The translations under genes were made by a program, and so were the position numbers. The notes below the pieces were generated by a model, which did not search any database, was not told the DNA's origin, and saw only the letters and a list, made by a program, of their open reading frames with translations. A stretch of DNA of 64,000 bases, from the NCBI GenBank assembly GCA_002356455.1, contig AP017968.1, positions 1,612,001 through 1,676,000 of the forward strand. Direction: 5' to 3'. Every line of letters starts with the position of its first letter. Position 1 is the stretch's first letter. Of the stretch, positions 45,694 through 54,299 are shown in pieces. Source of the DNA: Fusobacterium varium (GTDB lineage Bacteria > Fusobacteriota > Fusobacteriia > Fusobacteriales > Fusobacteriaceae).

Positions 45694-47020
45694 AAAGCTG
45701 ATTGTTAATCAGCTGTTTAGCGATATTCTTTCCAGCAAATGGAGCCTGTATGTATATTAAAATATGATATTTTTTTAACTTTCATTCTGGCATTACATTT
45801 AAAACAATAAAAAGGATTTACTCCAAAAGCTTTCCATATTTCAAGTTGATAAAAAGTAGAATTGGAATATTTAGAGACATATTTTCTCATGAATTTCATG
45901 ATATTTTTAAGTTCTGATTTAATATTTCTAGAATAGATTCCAAAGCGCCTAATCATTTTGAAATGTTTAGGGGGAATGTGAATAATTAATTTAGAAAGAA
46001 ATGTTTCTGCATCTAAAGTAAGCTCAATTCTTTGTTTATCATCAGCAAGACTTTCATAATAGAAAGTAACCTTATTATCATAGAAATCAATAATTTTATA
46101 TTCTGCGATAGGAGCTCTTGACAGGTATCTGCCAATATATTTAATTGCATAAATATTATTATTTAAATCATTTTTTGCAACATTGAAAAAGAATCTTGTA
46201 TTTTTGCGATAAAGGGAGTTAGCAGCAGCATAAGCTTTAGCTTTAATTTCAGGCTTGTCATAATTTCCAGATTTAACAATATCAATAACCATTTTTTTCC
46301 ATTGTCCAGCAATGGAATTGACATGAAAATATTTTTTTTCAAGAAATTGGTAGTTTTTATTGAATCCACCTAAAGTAACAATAGCATGAATATGAGGATT
46401 CCATTTAAGATCGCGTCCAAAGGTATGAATAACAGTAATCAATCCATAATGAATGATATCTGAGTTAGTAAAGTATTTAGAGGAATATTTTGAAATTTTA
46501 TGAATTCTTTGATTTTTTGCTTTAATGTTATGAAATTGATATTTAAAAACATCATTAACAGCATAAGCAAGCTTAGTTAAAAGGTCTCTATCATAGAAGA
46601 AAAACATTCTAAGTTCTTCAGGAATAGTAAAAAGGACACTTCTATGTTTAACATCAATAAGAGAAGTGGAAGTTTTTTCAGTTCAAACAGCAGAATAACG
46701 TTTACCGCAGGAAGGACAAAATCTAGATTTACAAGTAACTTTAATTTTATGCGCCTCATGACAATTAGGGCATTGAAGAGAGAGAAAAGATTTATCAATA
46801 GAACAGGCTAAGAATTTTTGAATAGTCTGTTTAACATCCTCAAAATGCTCATTTTTAAAATATTTTTTGATTTTACCTAAAAGATTTGTTATATTGATTT
46901 TAGAGATAATATGTTTGATTTGCATGAATGTCTCCTTTGCATAATTAGGGTGGTAACTATATTATACAAAAAAGAGAGCTGAGTAAAACATTTTTTTTAA
47001 ATGTTACTCAGCTTTTTTTA
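45694..47020 (-). mobile_element. IS91-type element (approximate bounds)
   Basis: A minus-strand IS91-like transposase gene is flanked by two hairpins: AGCTGATT/AATCAGCT at 45696-45714 on its 3' side and AGCTGAGTA/TACTCAGCT at 46977-47013 on its 5' side. IS91 elements lack terminal inverted repeats and carry such hairpins at their ter and ori ends, so these are taken as limits, but the true ends are uncertain. Confidence 0.5.
45717..46925 (-). pseudogene. IS91-family transposase interrupted by one in-frame TGA
   Basis: About 402 codons. The first 80 codons (46925-46683) encode the zinc-finger start (LQCPNCHEAHKIKVTCKSRFCPSCGKRYSAV) and end in TGA; the same frame continues with TEKTSTSLIDVKHRSVLFTIPEELRMFFF and the HUH-type body (RDLKWNPHIHAIVTLGG), with LSRAPIAEYKI further on and a CFKCNARMKVKK motif near the end. 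Relatives have Trp at the stop position (AVWTEK type), so a single G-to-A change (TGG to TGA) explains it. No other lesion is visible. Most likely a recently inactivated transposase; a sequencing error is possible. Confidence 0.82.
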
Positions 47021-47620
47021 TAATCTGGAAAAATGCTTTAGTAAAAGTAAAAATAAAATTATATTTATTGTATATTTAAATATAGAAATTTTTTAAACCC
47101 ATATAATTTTAGCAGTAAATATACTAAATTCTATGTTTTTTATATTTAAAAGTTGATAAGGTTTTATATACTGTACAGTCTTGTTATTTATATTTTATTT
47201 CAATAATAATTGTATTAAAGAAAAAAAGAAAATGTAAAAAATAATAAAAGAATAGGAACGAATGAAGAGAATATATTAGATAGTCTGCTAAATTAATAAA
47301 GGTTGATTGGGAAGCAATTCTTTTATAGTGAAGAATTAAAAAAATAAATAAAAAAATTGTTAATGGGGGAATTGTACTTTTAGAGTAAATTAATTAATCT
47401 TAATATAGTTTTAATTATTTATTTAGTTTAAAAAATAAAATAGTTTTTTAAATATTATTAAGCTGAAAAATACTCTAGGAAAAAAAATTTCATTTTTTAA
47501 TTTTTTGAAAACTAATATTTTAAATAGGAATTATGAGGCATTTAAAGAAAAATTTACTTTTAAATTTAAATAAAATATGCTATAAAATAGGTTAATGATA
47601 TTTATATGATTAAAATATTC
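47021..47620. other. AT-rich intergenic region
   Basis: About 600 bp between the IS91-type element and the DUF969 gene, with many short A/T runs and stop codons in all frames. I see no gene, clear hairpin or convincing promoter here. Confidence 0.5.
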
Positions 47621-47632
47621 AAGGAGGAAATT

Positions 47633-48295
47633 ATGATTAAGTTGATAGGAGTATTGATAATACTTTTAGGATTTGTATTAAAATTTGATACTATAGCTGT
47701 TGTACTTATAGCAGGAGTGGCAACAGGTTTAGTTGCAGATATGGGATTTATTGAAATTCTTGAAGTGCTTGGAAAAGCCTTTGTGAGCACAAGATATATG
47801 ACTCTTCTTCTTTTAACACTGGCAGTAGTGGGGATTTTGGAAAGAAATGGACTTAGAGAAAGAGCAGCAAAATGTATTTCTGAATTAAAGGGTGCTACAT
47901 GTGGAAAGGTTTTAAGTATTTATGTTATTGTAAGAACAATTGCAGCAGCATTTTCACTTAGATTGAGTGGTCATGTGCAATTCATCAGACCTCTTGTTTA
48001 TCCAATGGTAAAAGGAGCAGCAGAAAAAGAAGGAACAGTAGATGCTAAAACTGATGAAAAATTAAAAGCTCTTGCTACAAGTATGGAAAACTATGGAAAC
48101 TTCTATGGACAGAACGTATTTATAGCTTCATCAGGAGTATTATTAATAGTTGGAACTCTAAAAGAATTAGGAATAACAAATGTTGAACCTTATGCTGTAG
48201 CAAAATGCAGTATTCCAGTTGCAGTGATTTCAATAGCTGTTTCTATTATAAGAAACTATATGTTTGATAAGAGTTTGAGAAATACTAAGAGATAA
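47633..48295 (+). CDS. DUF969-family membrane protein, probable 5-oxoproline (pyroglutamate) transporter subunit
   Basis: A 220-residue inner-membrane protein with about five helices, matching the DUF969 family (GFVLKFDTIAVVLIAGVATGLVA, LLLTLAVVGILERNGLRERA, ATSMENYGNFYGQNVFIASSG). It forms a conserved pair with the DUF979 protein 14 bp downstream, followed by pyroglutamyl peptidase. This association suggests uptake or release of pyroglutamate or pyroglutamyl peptides, by context only. ATG at 47633 was chosen for its AAGGAGG site (47621-47627) over an upstream in-frame ATG at 47606. Confidence 0.85.
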   Translation: MIKLIGVLIILLGFVLKFDTIAVVLIAGVATGLVADMGFIEILEVLGKAFVSTRYMTLLLLTLAVVGILERNGLRERAAKCISELKGATCGKVLSIYVIVRTIAAAFSLRLSGHVQFIRPLVYPMVKGAAEKEGTVDAKTDEKLKALATSMENYGNFYGQNVFIASSGVLLIVGTLKELGITNVEPYAVAKCSIPVAVISIAVSIIRNYMFDKSLRNTKR

Positions 48296-48309
48296 TGGGG
48301 GAGAGCTAA

Positions 48310-49233
48310 ATGAAAGAAACTATAAATTTAATTTTAGAAATAATGTATGTTATCTGCGGAGTAATCTCTATACTATGTGGAATATATGCTTTGAGAGATC
48401 AAAAAAATGATAAAAGAATTGGAAGTGCAGCATTCTGGATAATCTTTGGACTTGTATTTATATTAGGACCATATATAAATCCGGTTATAGTTGGAGCTTC
48501 TCTTCTTGTAATGGGATTGATTACAGCTACTAAAAATATAAAAATAGGATCACTGGCAAACAGCAGTGAAGAATTTAGAGAAAAACAAGCAGCAAAATTA
48601 GGAAATCTTATATTTTTTCCTGCCTTATCAATAGGAATAGTAGCTTTTGCAATAGCTCAGTTCACTCCATTAGGAGGTCTTGTAGGACTTGGAGGAGGGG
48701 CATTGGCTGCCCTTGCTATATCACTAATAGTAACTAAAGAATCACCTGCTATGATACCTCATGAGTCTTCAAGAATATTACAGCAAATGGGAGCAACAGT
48801 TATTTTACCACAGCTTCTTGGAGCATTGGGATCTGTATTTGCTAAAGCTGGAGTAGGAGAAGTTATTGCTTCATTGATGGGAGGAGTTATTCCAGATGGA
48901 AACAGATTATTTGGAGTAATAGGATATTGTGTAGCTATGGCAGTATTTACAATGATAATGGGAAATGCCTTTGCAGCTTTTGCAGTTATTACAGCAGGAA
49001 TAGGAGTTCCATTTGTTATTAATTTAGGAGCTAATCCAGCATTAGTTGGAGCATTGGGATTAACAGCAGGATACTGCGGAACTTTAATGACACCTATGGC
49101 AGCTAACTTTAATATTGTTCCAGCGTCTATTTTGGAAATGGAAAATAAAAACAGTGTTATATTTGTTCAGGCACCAATAGCTATAGTAATGCTTATAATC
49201 CATATTATTATAATGTATTTATTTGCTTTCTAA
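48310..49233 (+). CDS. DUF979-family membrane protein, partner of the DUF969 protein
   Basis: A 307-residue polytopic membrane protein, about nine helices, with the DUF979 segments ALAISLIVTKESPAMIPHESSRILQQMGA, LIGGVIPDGN-like LMGGVIPDGNRLFGVIGYC, and GLTAGYCGTLMTPMAANFNIVPASIL. The gene pair DUF969-DUF979 beside pcp is common in Firmicutes and Fusobacteria. It probably forms one transporter with the preceding gene product. The ribosome site GGGGGAGA precedes the ATG. Confidence 0.85.
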   Translation: MKETINLILEIMYVICGVISILCGIYALRDQKNDKRIGSAAFWIIFGLVFILGPYINPVIVGASLLVMGLITATKNIKIGSLANSSEEFREKQAAKLGNLIFFPALSIGIVAFAIAQFTPLGGLVGLGGGALAALAISLIVTKESPAMIPHESSRILQQMGATVILPQLLGALGSVFAKAGVGEVIASLMGGVIPDGNRLFGVIGYCVAMAVFTMIMGNAFAAFAVITAGIGVPFVINLGANPALVGALGLTAGYCGTLMTPMAANFNIVPASILEMENKNSVIFVQAPIAIVMLIIHIIIMYLFAF

Positions 49234-49276
49234 TTGGCAATTTAAATAGAGAAAAGAAAAACTGAGGAGGTAATAT

Positions 49277-49921
49277 ATGAAAGTATTAATAACTGGTTTT
49301 GATCCATTTGGAGGAGAAAAAGTAAATCCTGCATGGGAAGCAGTAAGAGCTTTACCTGATAATATTGATGGAATAGAAGTGATAAAACTTCAGATTCCAA
49401 CTGTATTTAAAAAATCAGCAAAAAAATTATTTGAAAATATAGATTCTGTAAAACCTGATGTGGTAATATGTGTAGGTCAGGCAGGAGGAAGATATGAATT
49501 TTGTGTAGAGAGAGTAGCTATAAATTTAGATGATGGAAGAATACCTGATAATGAGGGATACCAACCTGTAGATACTCCTGTATTTGAAGATGGAGATACA
49601 GCATATTTTACTTCTCTTCCAATAAAAGGAATGGTAGAAGAATTGAAAAAAGCTTCTATTCCAGCAGCAGTATCAAATACAGCAGGAACATATGTGTGCA
49701 ACCACATTATGTACTCTCTATTATATTATTTAAATAAAAATAAATTAGATAATATCAGAGGTGGATTTATCCATGTTCCATATATACCTGAACAAGTAAT
49801 AGATAAAAAAAATACACCATATATGGAACTATCAAGAATTACAAAAGCTTTGGAAGTATCGATAAAAGCAGTTAAAACTTATCAAAAAGATATAGTTGTA
49901 TCTGGTGGAAAAGAATTCTAA
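49277..49921 (+). CDS. pcp: Pyroglutamyl peptidase I
   Basis: A 214-residue cytoplasmic cysteine peptidase that removes N-terminal pyroglutamate from peptides. Motifs: [19 protein letters not shown] at the N terminus, [28 protein letters not shown] with the Glu of the triad, [15 protein letters not shown] with the nucleophile Cys near residue 143, and [10 protein letters not shown] with the His near 167. The gene completes the DUF969/DUF979/pcp set and ends at a terminator. The ribosome site is GAGGAGG. Confidence 0.95.
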   Translation: MKVLITGFDPFGGEKVNPAWEAVRALPDNIDGIEVIKLQIPTVFKKSAKKLFENIDSVKPDVVICVGQAGGRYEFCVERVAINLDDGRIPDNEGYQPVDTPVFEDGDTAYFTSLPIKGMVEELKKASIPAAVSNTAGTYVCNHIMYSLLYYLNKNKLDNIRGGFIHVPYIPEQVIDKKNTPYMELSRITKALEVSIKAVKTYQKDIVVSGGKEF

Positions 49922-49932
49922 TTAAAAAATAA

Positions 49933-49967
49933 AAAAAGAGGTCAGTACATTTGCTGATCTCTTTTTA
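49933..49967 (+). terminator. Terminator after pcp
   Basis: Stem AAAAAGAGGTCAG (49933-49945) with CTGATCTCTTTTT (49954-49966), one mismatch. Confidence 0.75.
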
Positions 49968-49969
49968 AA

Positions 49970-49998
49970 TTGACATGGAGAAAAAGAAAATGTATAAT
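49970..49998 (+). promoter_or_regulatory. Consensus sigma-70 promoter
   Basis: TTGACA (49970-49975) and TATAAT (49993-49998) with a 17-bp spacer: an exact consensus, the best promoter in the window. It drives a short leader unit with a 33-codon ORF and, past an attenuator, the MATE gene. Confidence 0.8.
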
Positions 49999-50027
49999 TA
50001 AAATATATTGCATAAGGAGAGTGCTTT

Positions 50028-50129
50028 ATGTTTGAAATGTTATTAGGGAAGTTTTGTATATCAATAAGCTCTGACAATTGGATAGATGAAACATTGTGCG
50101 GAGCTGTTCTTATTATTCATCAAAAATAA
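50028..50129 (+). CDS. Putative 33-residue small protein in the MATE leader
   Basis: ATG at 50028 with AAGGAGA (50014-50020) 7 nt upstream, ending at TAA 50127-50129. The peptide begins MFEMLLGKFCISISSDNWID and continues with LCGAVLIIHQ. No family is recognised. The exact-consensus promoter 30 bp upstream and good ribosome site argue that it is expressed. It may be a leader peptide for the multidrug exporter or an independent small protein. Confidence 0.5.
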   Translation: MFEMLLGKFCISISSDNWIDETLCGAVLIIHQK

Positions 50130-50183
50130 TCATTAAAAACATATAATTTATATGTTTTATTTTGATATGTTTTTGAAAATATA

Positions 50184-50256
50184 GAGGCTGGGCAGGTGTT
50201 TCCAAAGCCTTTTGTTACAAAAAACTTGAGCAGAAGGAATAGCTTCTGTTTTTTTA
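50184..50256 (+). promoter_or_regulatory. Structured leader with intrinsic terminator before the MATE gene
   Basis: AGGCT (50185-50189) can pair with AGCCT (50206-50210) around GGGCAGGTGTTTCC, then a TTTTGT/ACAAAA dyad (50211-50224 region), then a terminator: CAGAAG (50231-50236) / CTTCTG (50243-50248) and a T tract to 50255. The layout (structured aptamer-like part, then terminator, then gene) is that of a riboswitch or attenuator, but it fits no riboswitch class that I know. Confidence 0.5.
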
Positions 50257-50290
50257 TTTTTTGTAAAATTTAGAGTTAAGGAGATATCAA

Positions 50291-51640
50291 ATGAAAAATA
50301 CAAAAATGGATCTAACAACAGGAAATGTATCTGTACAATTGATAAAATTTGCTGTACCATTATTTATAGCAAATTTACTGCAAGCATTTTATAATATTGC
50401 AGATATGGTAATAGTAGGAAGAATAATAGGAAGCAGAGGTGTTGTAGCTATAAGCAATACCTCAATGCTGTGCTTTATAATAAATTCTATATGTATAGGA
50501 ATAACTTTAGGAGGAACTGTATTAATAGCACAATATAGAGGAAAAAAGAATAATGAAAGCTGCAAAGAAGTTATAAATTCAATATTTTTTCTTATAATAA
50601 TTATATCGATAGCAGTTACAGTATTAGGAGTACTGACATGCAGACATGTATTTGTTTTGCTTAGAGTCCCTGAGGAAGCATTACAGGAATCCATAGAATA
50701 TATGAATATAATTTATCTGGGAAGTATTTTTGTCTTTGGTTATAATAGTGTGAGTTCAGTAATGAAGGGAATAGGGGATTCACAAAAACCATTATACTTT
50801 GTTTTAATAGCAGCAATCTTGAATATAGGATTGGATTTTTTTCTGGTAGGAAGTGTGAATATGGGAACCAAAGGGGCAGCAGTTGCTACAGTTATTTCTC
50901 AAGGAGTATCTTTTTTATTGGCAATATTATATTTAAAAAGATATGAAAATATATTTGAATTTTCTTTTAAGTATATAAAAAAAGAAAAGATAAAAGACAT
51001 TTTAAAAATTGGTATATCAGCAGCCTTGCAGATGCTTATAATTAATATAGCATATTTGATAATGACTGGATTATTTAATGGATATGGAATAATAATATCA
51101 GCTGCATCAGGAATTGGACTGAAAATAAATACTTTCGCAGGAATGCCGTGCTGGGCAGTGGGACAGACAGTTACAGCTATGACAGGACAGAATATGGGTG
51201 CAGGTAAAATAAAAAGAGTTGAAGAAGTAGTAAAAACTGGAATAAAAATAGGGTTTTTACTGACATTGATAACAGTTATATTTGTTCAGTTAACTGCTGA
51301 GAAATTAGTAACGATATTTGAAAAAGAGAATCAGGGTATAATAACAGAGGGAGTAAAATATTTGAGAATCTGCTGTTCAGTAAATAGTTTGATATATTCA
51401 GCAATGTATATTTATGATTCTTTTGCAATAGGTGTAGGAAATTCTTTTTTAGCAATGTTGAATTCTTTTCTTGATTCAATAATTATAAAGTTATTTTTAA
51501 GTTTTATTTTTACTTATTTTCTTTCGTATGGAGTAAACAGTCTATATGCAAGTCAGGCAGTTTCACCTATAATTCCAGCAGCAATAGGATGGTTGTATTA
51601 TAAAAAGGGAAATTGGAAAGGTAAAATAGAAATAATATAA
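50291..51640 (+). CDS. MATE-family multidrug efflux transporter
   Basis: A 449-residue inner-membrane antiporter with twelve helices in two related halves. The N-terminal half has LIKFAVPLFIANLLQAFYNIADMVIVGRIIG, GVVAISNTSML and the GTVLIAQYRG block; the C-terminal half repeats the pattern (DILKIGISAALQMLIINIAY, AVGQTVTAMTGQNMGAGK). It belongs to the NorM/DinF-like bacterial MATE group, which exports cationic drugs using H+ or Na+. It is preceded by a consensus promoter, a small ORF and an attenuator-like leader, which suggests induction by a ligand or by translation stress. The AAGGAGA site precedes the ATG at 50291. Confidence 0.92.
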   Translation: MKNTKMDLTTGNVSVQLIKFAVPLFIANLLQAFYNIADMVIVGRIIGSRGVVAISNTSMLCFIINSICIGITLGGTVLIAQYRGKKNNESCKEVINSIFFLIIIISIAVTVLGVLTCRHVFVLLRVPEEALQESIEYMNIIYLGSIFVFGYNSVSSVMKGIGDSQKPLYFVLIAAILNIGLDFFLVGSVNMGTKGAAVATVISQGVSFLLAILYLKRYENIFEFSFKYIKKEKIKDILKIGISAALQMLIINIAYLIMTGLFNGYGIIISAASGIGLKINTFAGMPCWAVGQTVTAMTGQNMGAGKIKRVEEVVKTGIKIGFLLTLITVIFVQLTAEKLVTIFEKENQGIITEGVKYLRICCSVNSLIYSAMYIYDSFAIGVGNSFLAMLNSFLDSIIIKLFLSFIFTYFLSYGVNSLYASQAVSPIIPAAIGWLYYKKGNWKGKIEII

Positions 51641-51667
51641 AAATTGATTAAATACAGGGAGATAAGA

Positions 51668-52189
51668 ATGATATTAGAAACAGATAGATTATATTTGAGA
51701 GAAATGACAGAAAATGATTTAGAAAATTTATCAACACTTTTAAAGGACAAAAGAGTGATGTATGCTTATGAGCATGACTTTGATATGAATGATATAAAAG
51801 AATGGCTGTATAGACAAATGAGAAGGTACCAGAAAGATAATTTTGGACTTTGGGCAATTATATTAAAAGAAACAAAAGAATTTATAGGTCAGGGAGGTCT
51901 TACGTTACAAAAATGTGAAGGAGAAGAGGTGCTGGAAATAGGATATCTTCTTAAATATGATTGCTGGCACAAAGGATATGCACTTGAAACAGTGAAAGGA
52001 TGTAAAAAATATGCTTTTGATAATTTAAAAGCAGAGGCTGTGTATTCTATAATTAAGCATGACAATATTTCTTCCCAGAGGGTAGCTGAAAATTTAGGAA
52101 TGACAAAAGTAAAAGAGTTTATAACACAATACTATAATGGAGATATACTTCATTATCTCTATAGGATGGAAAATAAAAAAGATAAATAA
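51668..52189 (+). CDS. GNAT-family N-acetyltransferase (RimJ/RimL type)
   Basis: A 173-residue acetyltransferase. LETDRLYLREMTENDLENL is the typical RimJ/RimL-like N terminus; FIGQGGLTLQ, VLEIGYLLKYDCWHKGYALETVKG holds the acetyl-CoA-binding loop (consensus Q/RxxGxG/A, here HKGYA), and SIIKHDNISSQRVAENLGMTKVKE is the conserved C-terminal part. It may acetylate proteins, amino acids or drugs. I chose ATG 51668 with AGGGAG 6 nt upstream rather than TTG 51644. It is 27 bp after the MATE gene and may be co-transcribed with it. Confidence 0.88.
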   Translation: MILETDRLYLREMTENDLENLSTLLKDKRVMYAYEHDFDMNDIKEWLYRQMRRYQKDNFGLWAIILKETKEFIGQGGLTLQKCEGEEVLEIGYLLKYDCWHKGYALETVKGCKKYAFDNLKAEAVYSIIKHDNISSQRVAENLGMTKVKEFITQYYNGDILHYLYRMENKKDK

Positions 52190-52193
52190 GAAT

Positions 52194-52222
52194 AAAAAAA
52201 CTCAAAACCAAATAGTTTTGAG
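52194..52222 (-). terminator. Terminator for tRNA-Glu (minus strand)
   Basis: Perfect 8-bp stem CTCAAAAC (52201-52208) / GTTTTGAG (52215-52222); on the minus strand it is followed by seven T residues. Confidence 0.75.
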
Positions 52223-52235
52223 CTTAAATACATAG

Positions 52236-52310
52236 TGGTACCCCGTAGGGGAATCGAACCCCTGTTGCCAGAGTGAAAATCTGATGTCCTTACCACTGAA
52301 CGAACGGGGC
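52236..52310 (-). tRNA. tRNA-Glu (TTC anticodon)
   Basis: A 75-nt cloverleaf on the minus strand. The acceptor stem GCCCCGT pairs with ACGGGGT (first pair G-U), the anticodon stem is TCAGA/TCTGG with loop TTTTCAC, the T-arm contains GTTCGATTC, and CCA is encoded. It has its own promoter and terminator. Confidence 0.94.
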
Positions 52311-52324
52311 TTTTGAACTAAGAT

Positions 52325-52353
52325 ATGGTATCATGAAATAGAATAAGTGTCAA
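52325..52353 (-). promoter_or_regulatory. Promoter of tRNA-Glu
   Basis: Minus strand: TTGACA (52353-52348), 17-bp spacer, TACCAT (52330-52325), with a TG one base before the -10 (extended type). Confidence 0.65.
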
Positions 52354-52380
52354 TTATTTTTTTCTATAATTCAATATTTT

Positions 52381-53307
52381 TTATATATGATAGTATTTTA
52401 ATAATGGTAAAAGATCATAATAAGTTTTATCTTCTATTAAAATATTTTGATTATCTTCCACAGAGAATTTATTTATTCTCAAGAAAATAAAAGCAAGTGC
52501 CATTTTTAATATTCCCATATCCAGAAGAGATTTTTCCATTGAAGAAAGTTTTCTGATACTTTCATAGGATTTTAAAAATATTTCAATATATTTATTTTCA
52601 GTTTCTGATGAAAAATTATTTATTCTTATCCAGTAATTTATAACTATTCCAAGATCAAAAATAAAGGGAGCATAAGTAGAATCATTAAAATCAATAACTC
52701 CAGAGATAGTTCCATCTTTTATGAGAATATTGTCTGGGAAAATATCATTATGAATTATACCACAAGGAAGAGAAGAAAAGTCTATCATAGAAATTTTTTC
52801 ATATAGAGATAAAAGAATTTTTTTCTCTTCTTCTGTTATAGGAATCTGCTTCATGTCTATTTTTGAAAAGTAGTATTTTTCATCTATTCTTGTTTTCCTG
52901 TTCAATTTTTTATTTTTAGAAAAAAGATGCATCTTACCTAGTAATATTCCAATTTCAGATAAAAAATGTTCATTTATTTCAGTGAGTTTCTCACCTTCAA
53001 CAAAATAAAAAAGGCTCATCATTTTTCCGTTATACTTTATCAATACTTCACCATCTGTAGTACTGCAGGGAACAGAGCAAGGAATTACTGCATTTAATTC
53101 CAAAAGAAAATCTAATTCTTCTTTTTCGGCTTCATAACTGCGATGACCTTCTAAAACTCTCAATACGAATTTTCCTTTTGCGGTGGAAATAAGGTAGTTA
53201 GTATTGAGTATTCCATCTTTTATTCCCTCATATTGTAAAGGAATAAGATTATATTTAGCTAAAATAGTAGTAATGTTCTCTATATCAAGAACTGTATAAA
53301 CAGCCAT
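52381..53307 (-). CDS. Homoserine kinase type II-like phosphotransferase (APH fold)
   Basis: A 308-residue aminoglycoside-phosphotransferase-fold kinase. The N terminus (AVYTVLDIENITTILAKYNL, then the LQYEGIKDGILNTNYLIST block) follows the ThrB2-type pattern (EGIxxGxxNTNY). GKFVLRVLE supplies the nucleotide lysine region, GIIHNDIFPDNIL is the catalytic Brenner-type loop (HxDxxxxN; Asp near residue 190), and ISGVIDFNDS is the Mg-binding part. Choline kinases and antibiotic kinases share the fold, but the N terminus favours homoserine kinase. ATG 53307 was chosen over an upstream start because GGAGGA (53316-53311) lies just before it. Confidence 0.78.
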   Translation of the reverse strand: MAVYTVLDIENITTILAKYNLIPLQYEGIKDGILNTNYLISTAKGKFVLRVLEGHRSYEAEKEELDFLLELNAVIPCSVPCSTTDGEVLIKYNGKMMSLFYFVEGEKLTEINEHFLSEIGILLGKMHLFSKNKKLNRKTRIDEKYYFSKIDMKQIPITEEEKKILLSLYEKISMIDFSSLPCGIIHNDIFPDNILIKDGTISGVIDFNDSTYAPFIFDLGIVINYWIRINNFSSETENKYIEIFLKSYESIRKLSSMEKSLLDMGILKMALAFIFLRINKFSVEDNQNILIEDKTYYDLLPLLKYYHI

Positions 53308-53449
53308 TTCTCCTCCAATCAAAAAAACATTTCAATAAATTCTAACATTTTTAACTAAATTTTTCTACTTAAATAAATACTTTGAATATGTTTTTGTGGT
53401 TTATATATGATATAATTATAATATAAATTAAGTGATAAAAGGAGAAAAG

Positions 53450-54142
53450 ATGAAATTTGATCTGGTATTATTTGATATAGATGGCACACTTCTTGATTTT
53501 GATTTAGCTGAGAAGAATGCATTGGCTGATACATTAAAAGAGTATAATTTTATCTGTAATGATGAGATTTTAAATAGATACCATGAGATAAATATTTTTT
53601 ATTGGAAACAGCTGGAAAAAGGACTTGTAGATAAAAAGCAGCTGGCTCATAAAAGATATGAACAATTGTTTTCAGAATATAGGATAGAAACTGATATTGA
53701 TATATTTAATTTTAAATATAGAAATAAATTAAAAGAAGGAGCCTATCTTTTAAATAATGCTATGGCAATATGTAAAGAGCTTTATATAAATAAAGTAAAA
53801 ATAGGAGTAGCCTCTAATGGCGGTAATGATATACAAATAAGAAGAATAAAAAAAACTGGGTTGGATAAATATTTGACTTATATGTTTGTATCAGAAGATA
53901 TAGGATATAATAAACCTCACAAAGAATACTTTGAATACATATTTCAAAAAATAAAAAATGTATCAAAAGAGAAAATAATAATGGTAGGAGATTCTCTTAC
54001 TGCTGATATACAAGGTGGAAAAAATGCTGGTATAGCAACGTGCTGGTATAATCCAAATGGTGAAGCAGGCATGGAAAGTATAAGACCTGATTATGAAATA
54101 AAAGATCTTTTAGAATTAAGAGGGCTGATAGGTATAATTTAA
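53450..54142 (+). CDS. YjjG-like HAD-family phosphatase (pyrimidine 5'-nucleotidase type)
   Basis: A 230-residue cytoplasmic HAD hydrolase. Motif I is LVLFDIDGTLLDFD (nucleophile Asp near residue 9), motif II is VASNGG near 122, motif III includes KPHKEYFEYIF near 165, and motif IV is MVGDSLTADIQGGKNAG near 185. The cap (DLAEKNALADTLKEY, HEINIFYWKQLEKG) follows YjjG, which dephosphorylates non-canonical pyrimidine nucleotides. The extended -10 TGATATAAT stands at 53408-53416. ATG 53450 was chosen for its AAAGGAG site (53438-53444). A strong terminator follows. Confidence 0.85.
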   Translation: MKFDLVLFDIDGTLLDFDLAEKNALADTLKEYNFICNDEILNRYHEINIFYWKQLEKGLVDKKQLAHKRYEQLFSEYRIETDIDIFNFKYRNKLKEGAYLLNNAMAICKELYINKVKIGVASNGGNDIQIRRIKKTGLDKYLTYMFVSEDIGYNKPHKEYFEYIFQKIKNVSKEKIIMVGDSLTADIQGGKNAGIATCWYNPNGEAGMESIRPDYEIKDLLELRGLIGII

Positions 54143-54145
54143 TAA

Positions 54146-54185
54146 AAAAAGAGATCAGCAGCATTAAACTATGATCTCTTTCTTT
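54146..54185 (+). terminator. Terminator after the YjjG-like gene
   Basis: Perfect 10-bp stem AAAGAGATCA (54148-54157) / TGATCTCTTT (54172-54181). Confidence 0.8.
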
Positions 54186-54299
54186 AGGATTAGGAATATC
54201 CTAAAATTGTATGGTTTATATAAACAAGCCCCAATCACAAAGCTTATTTTTGGTCATAAATTAAACAAAAATATTTATTTGAAATATATTTTATTTATT

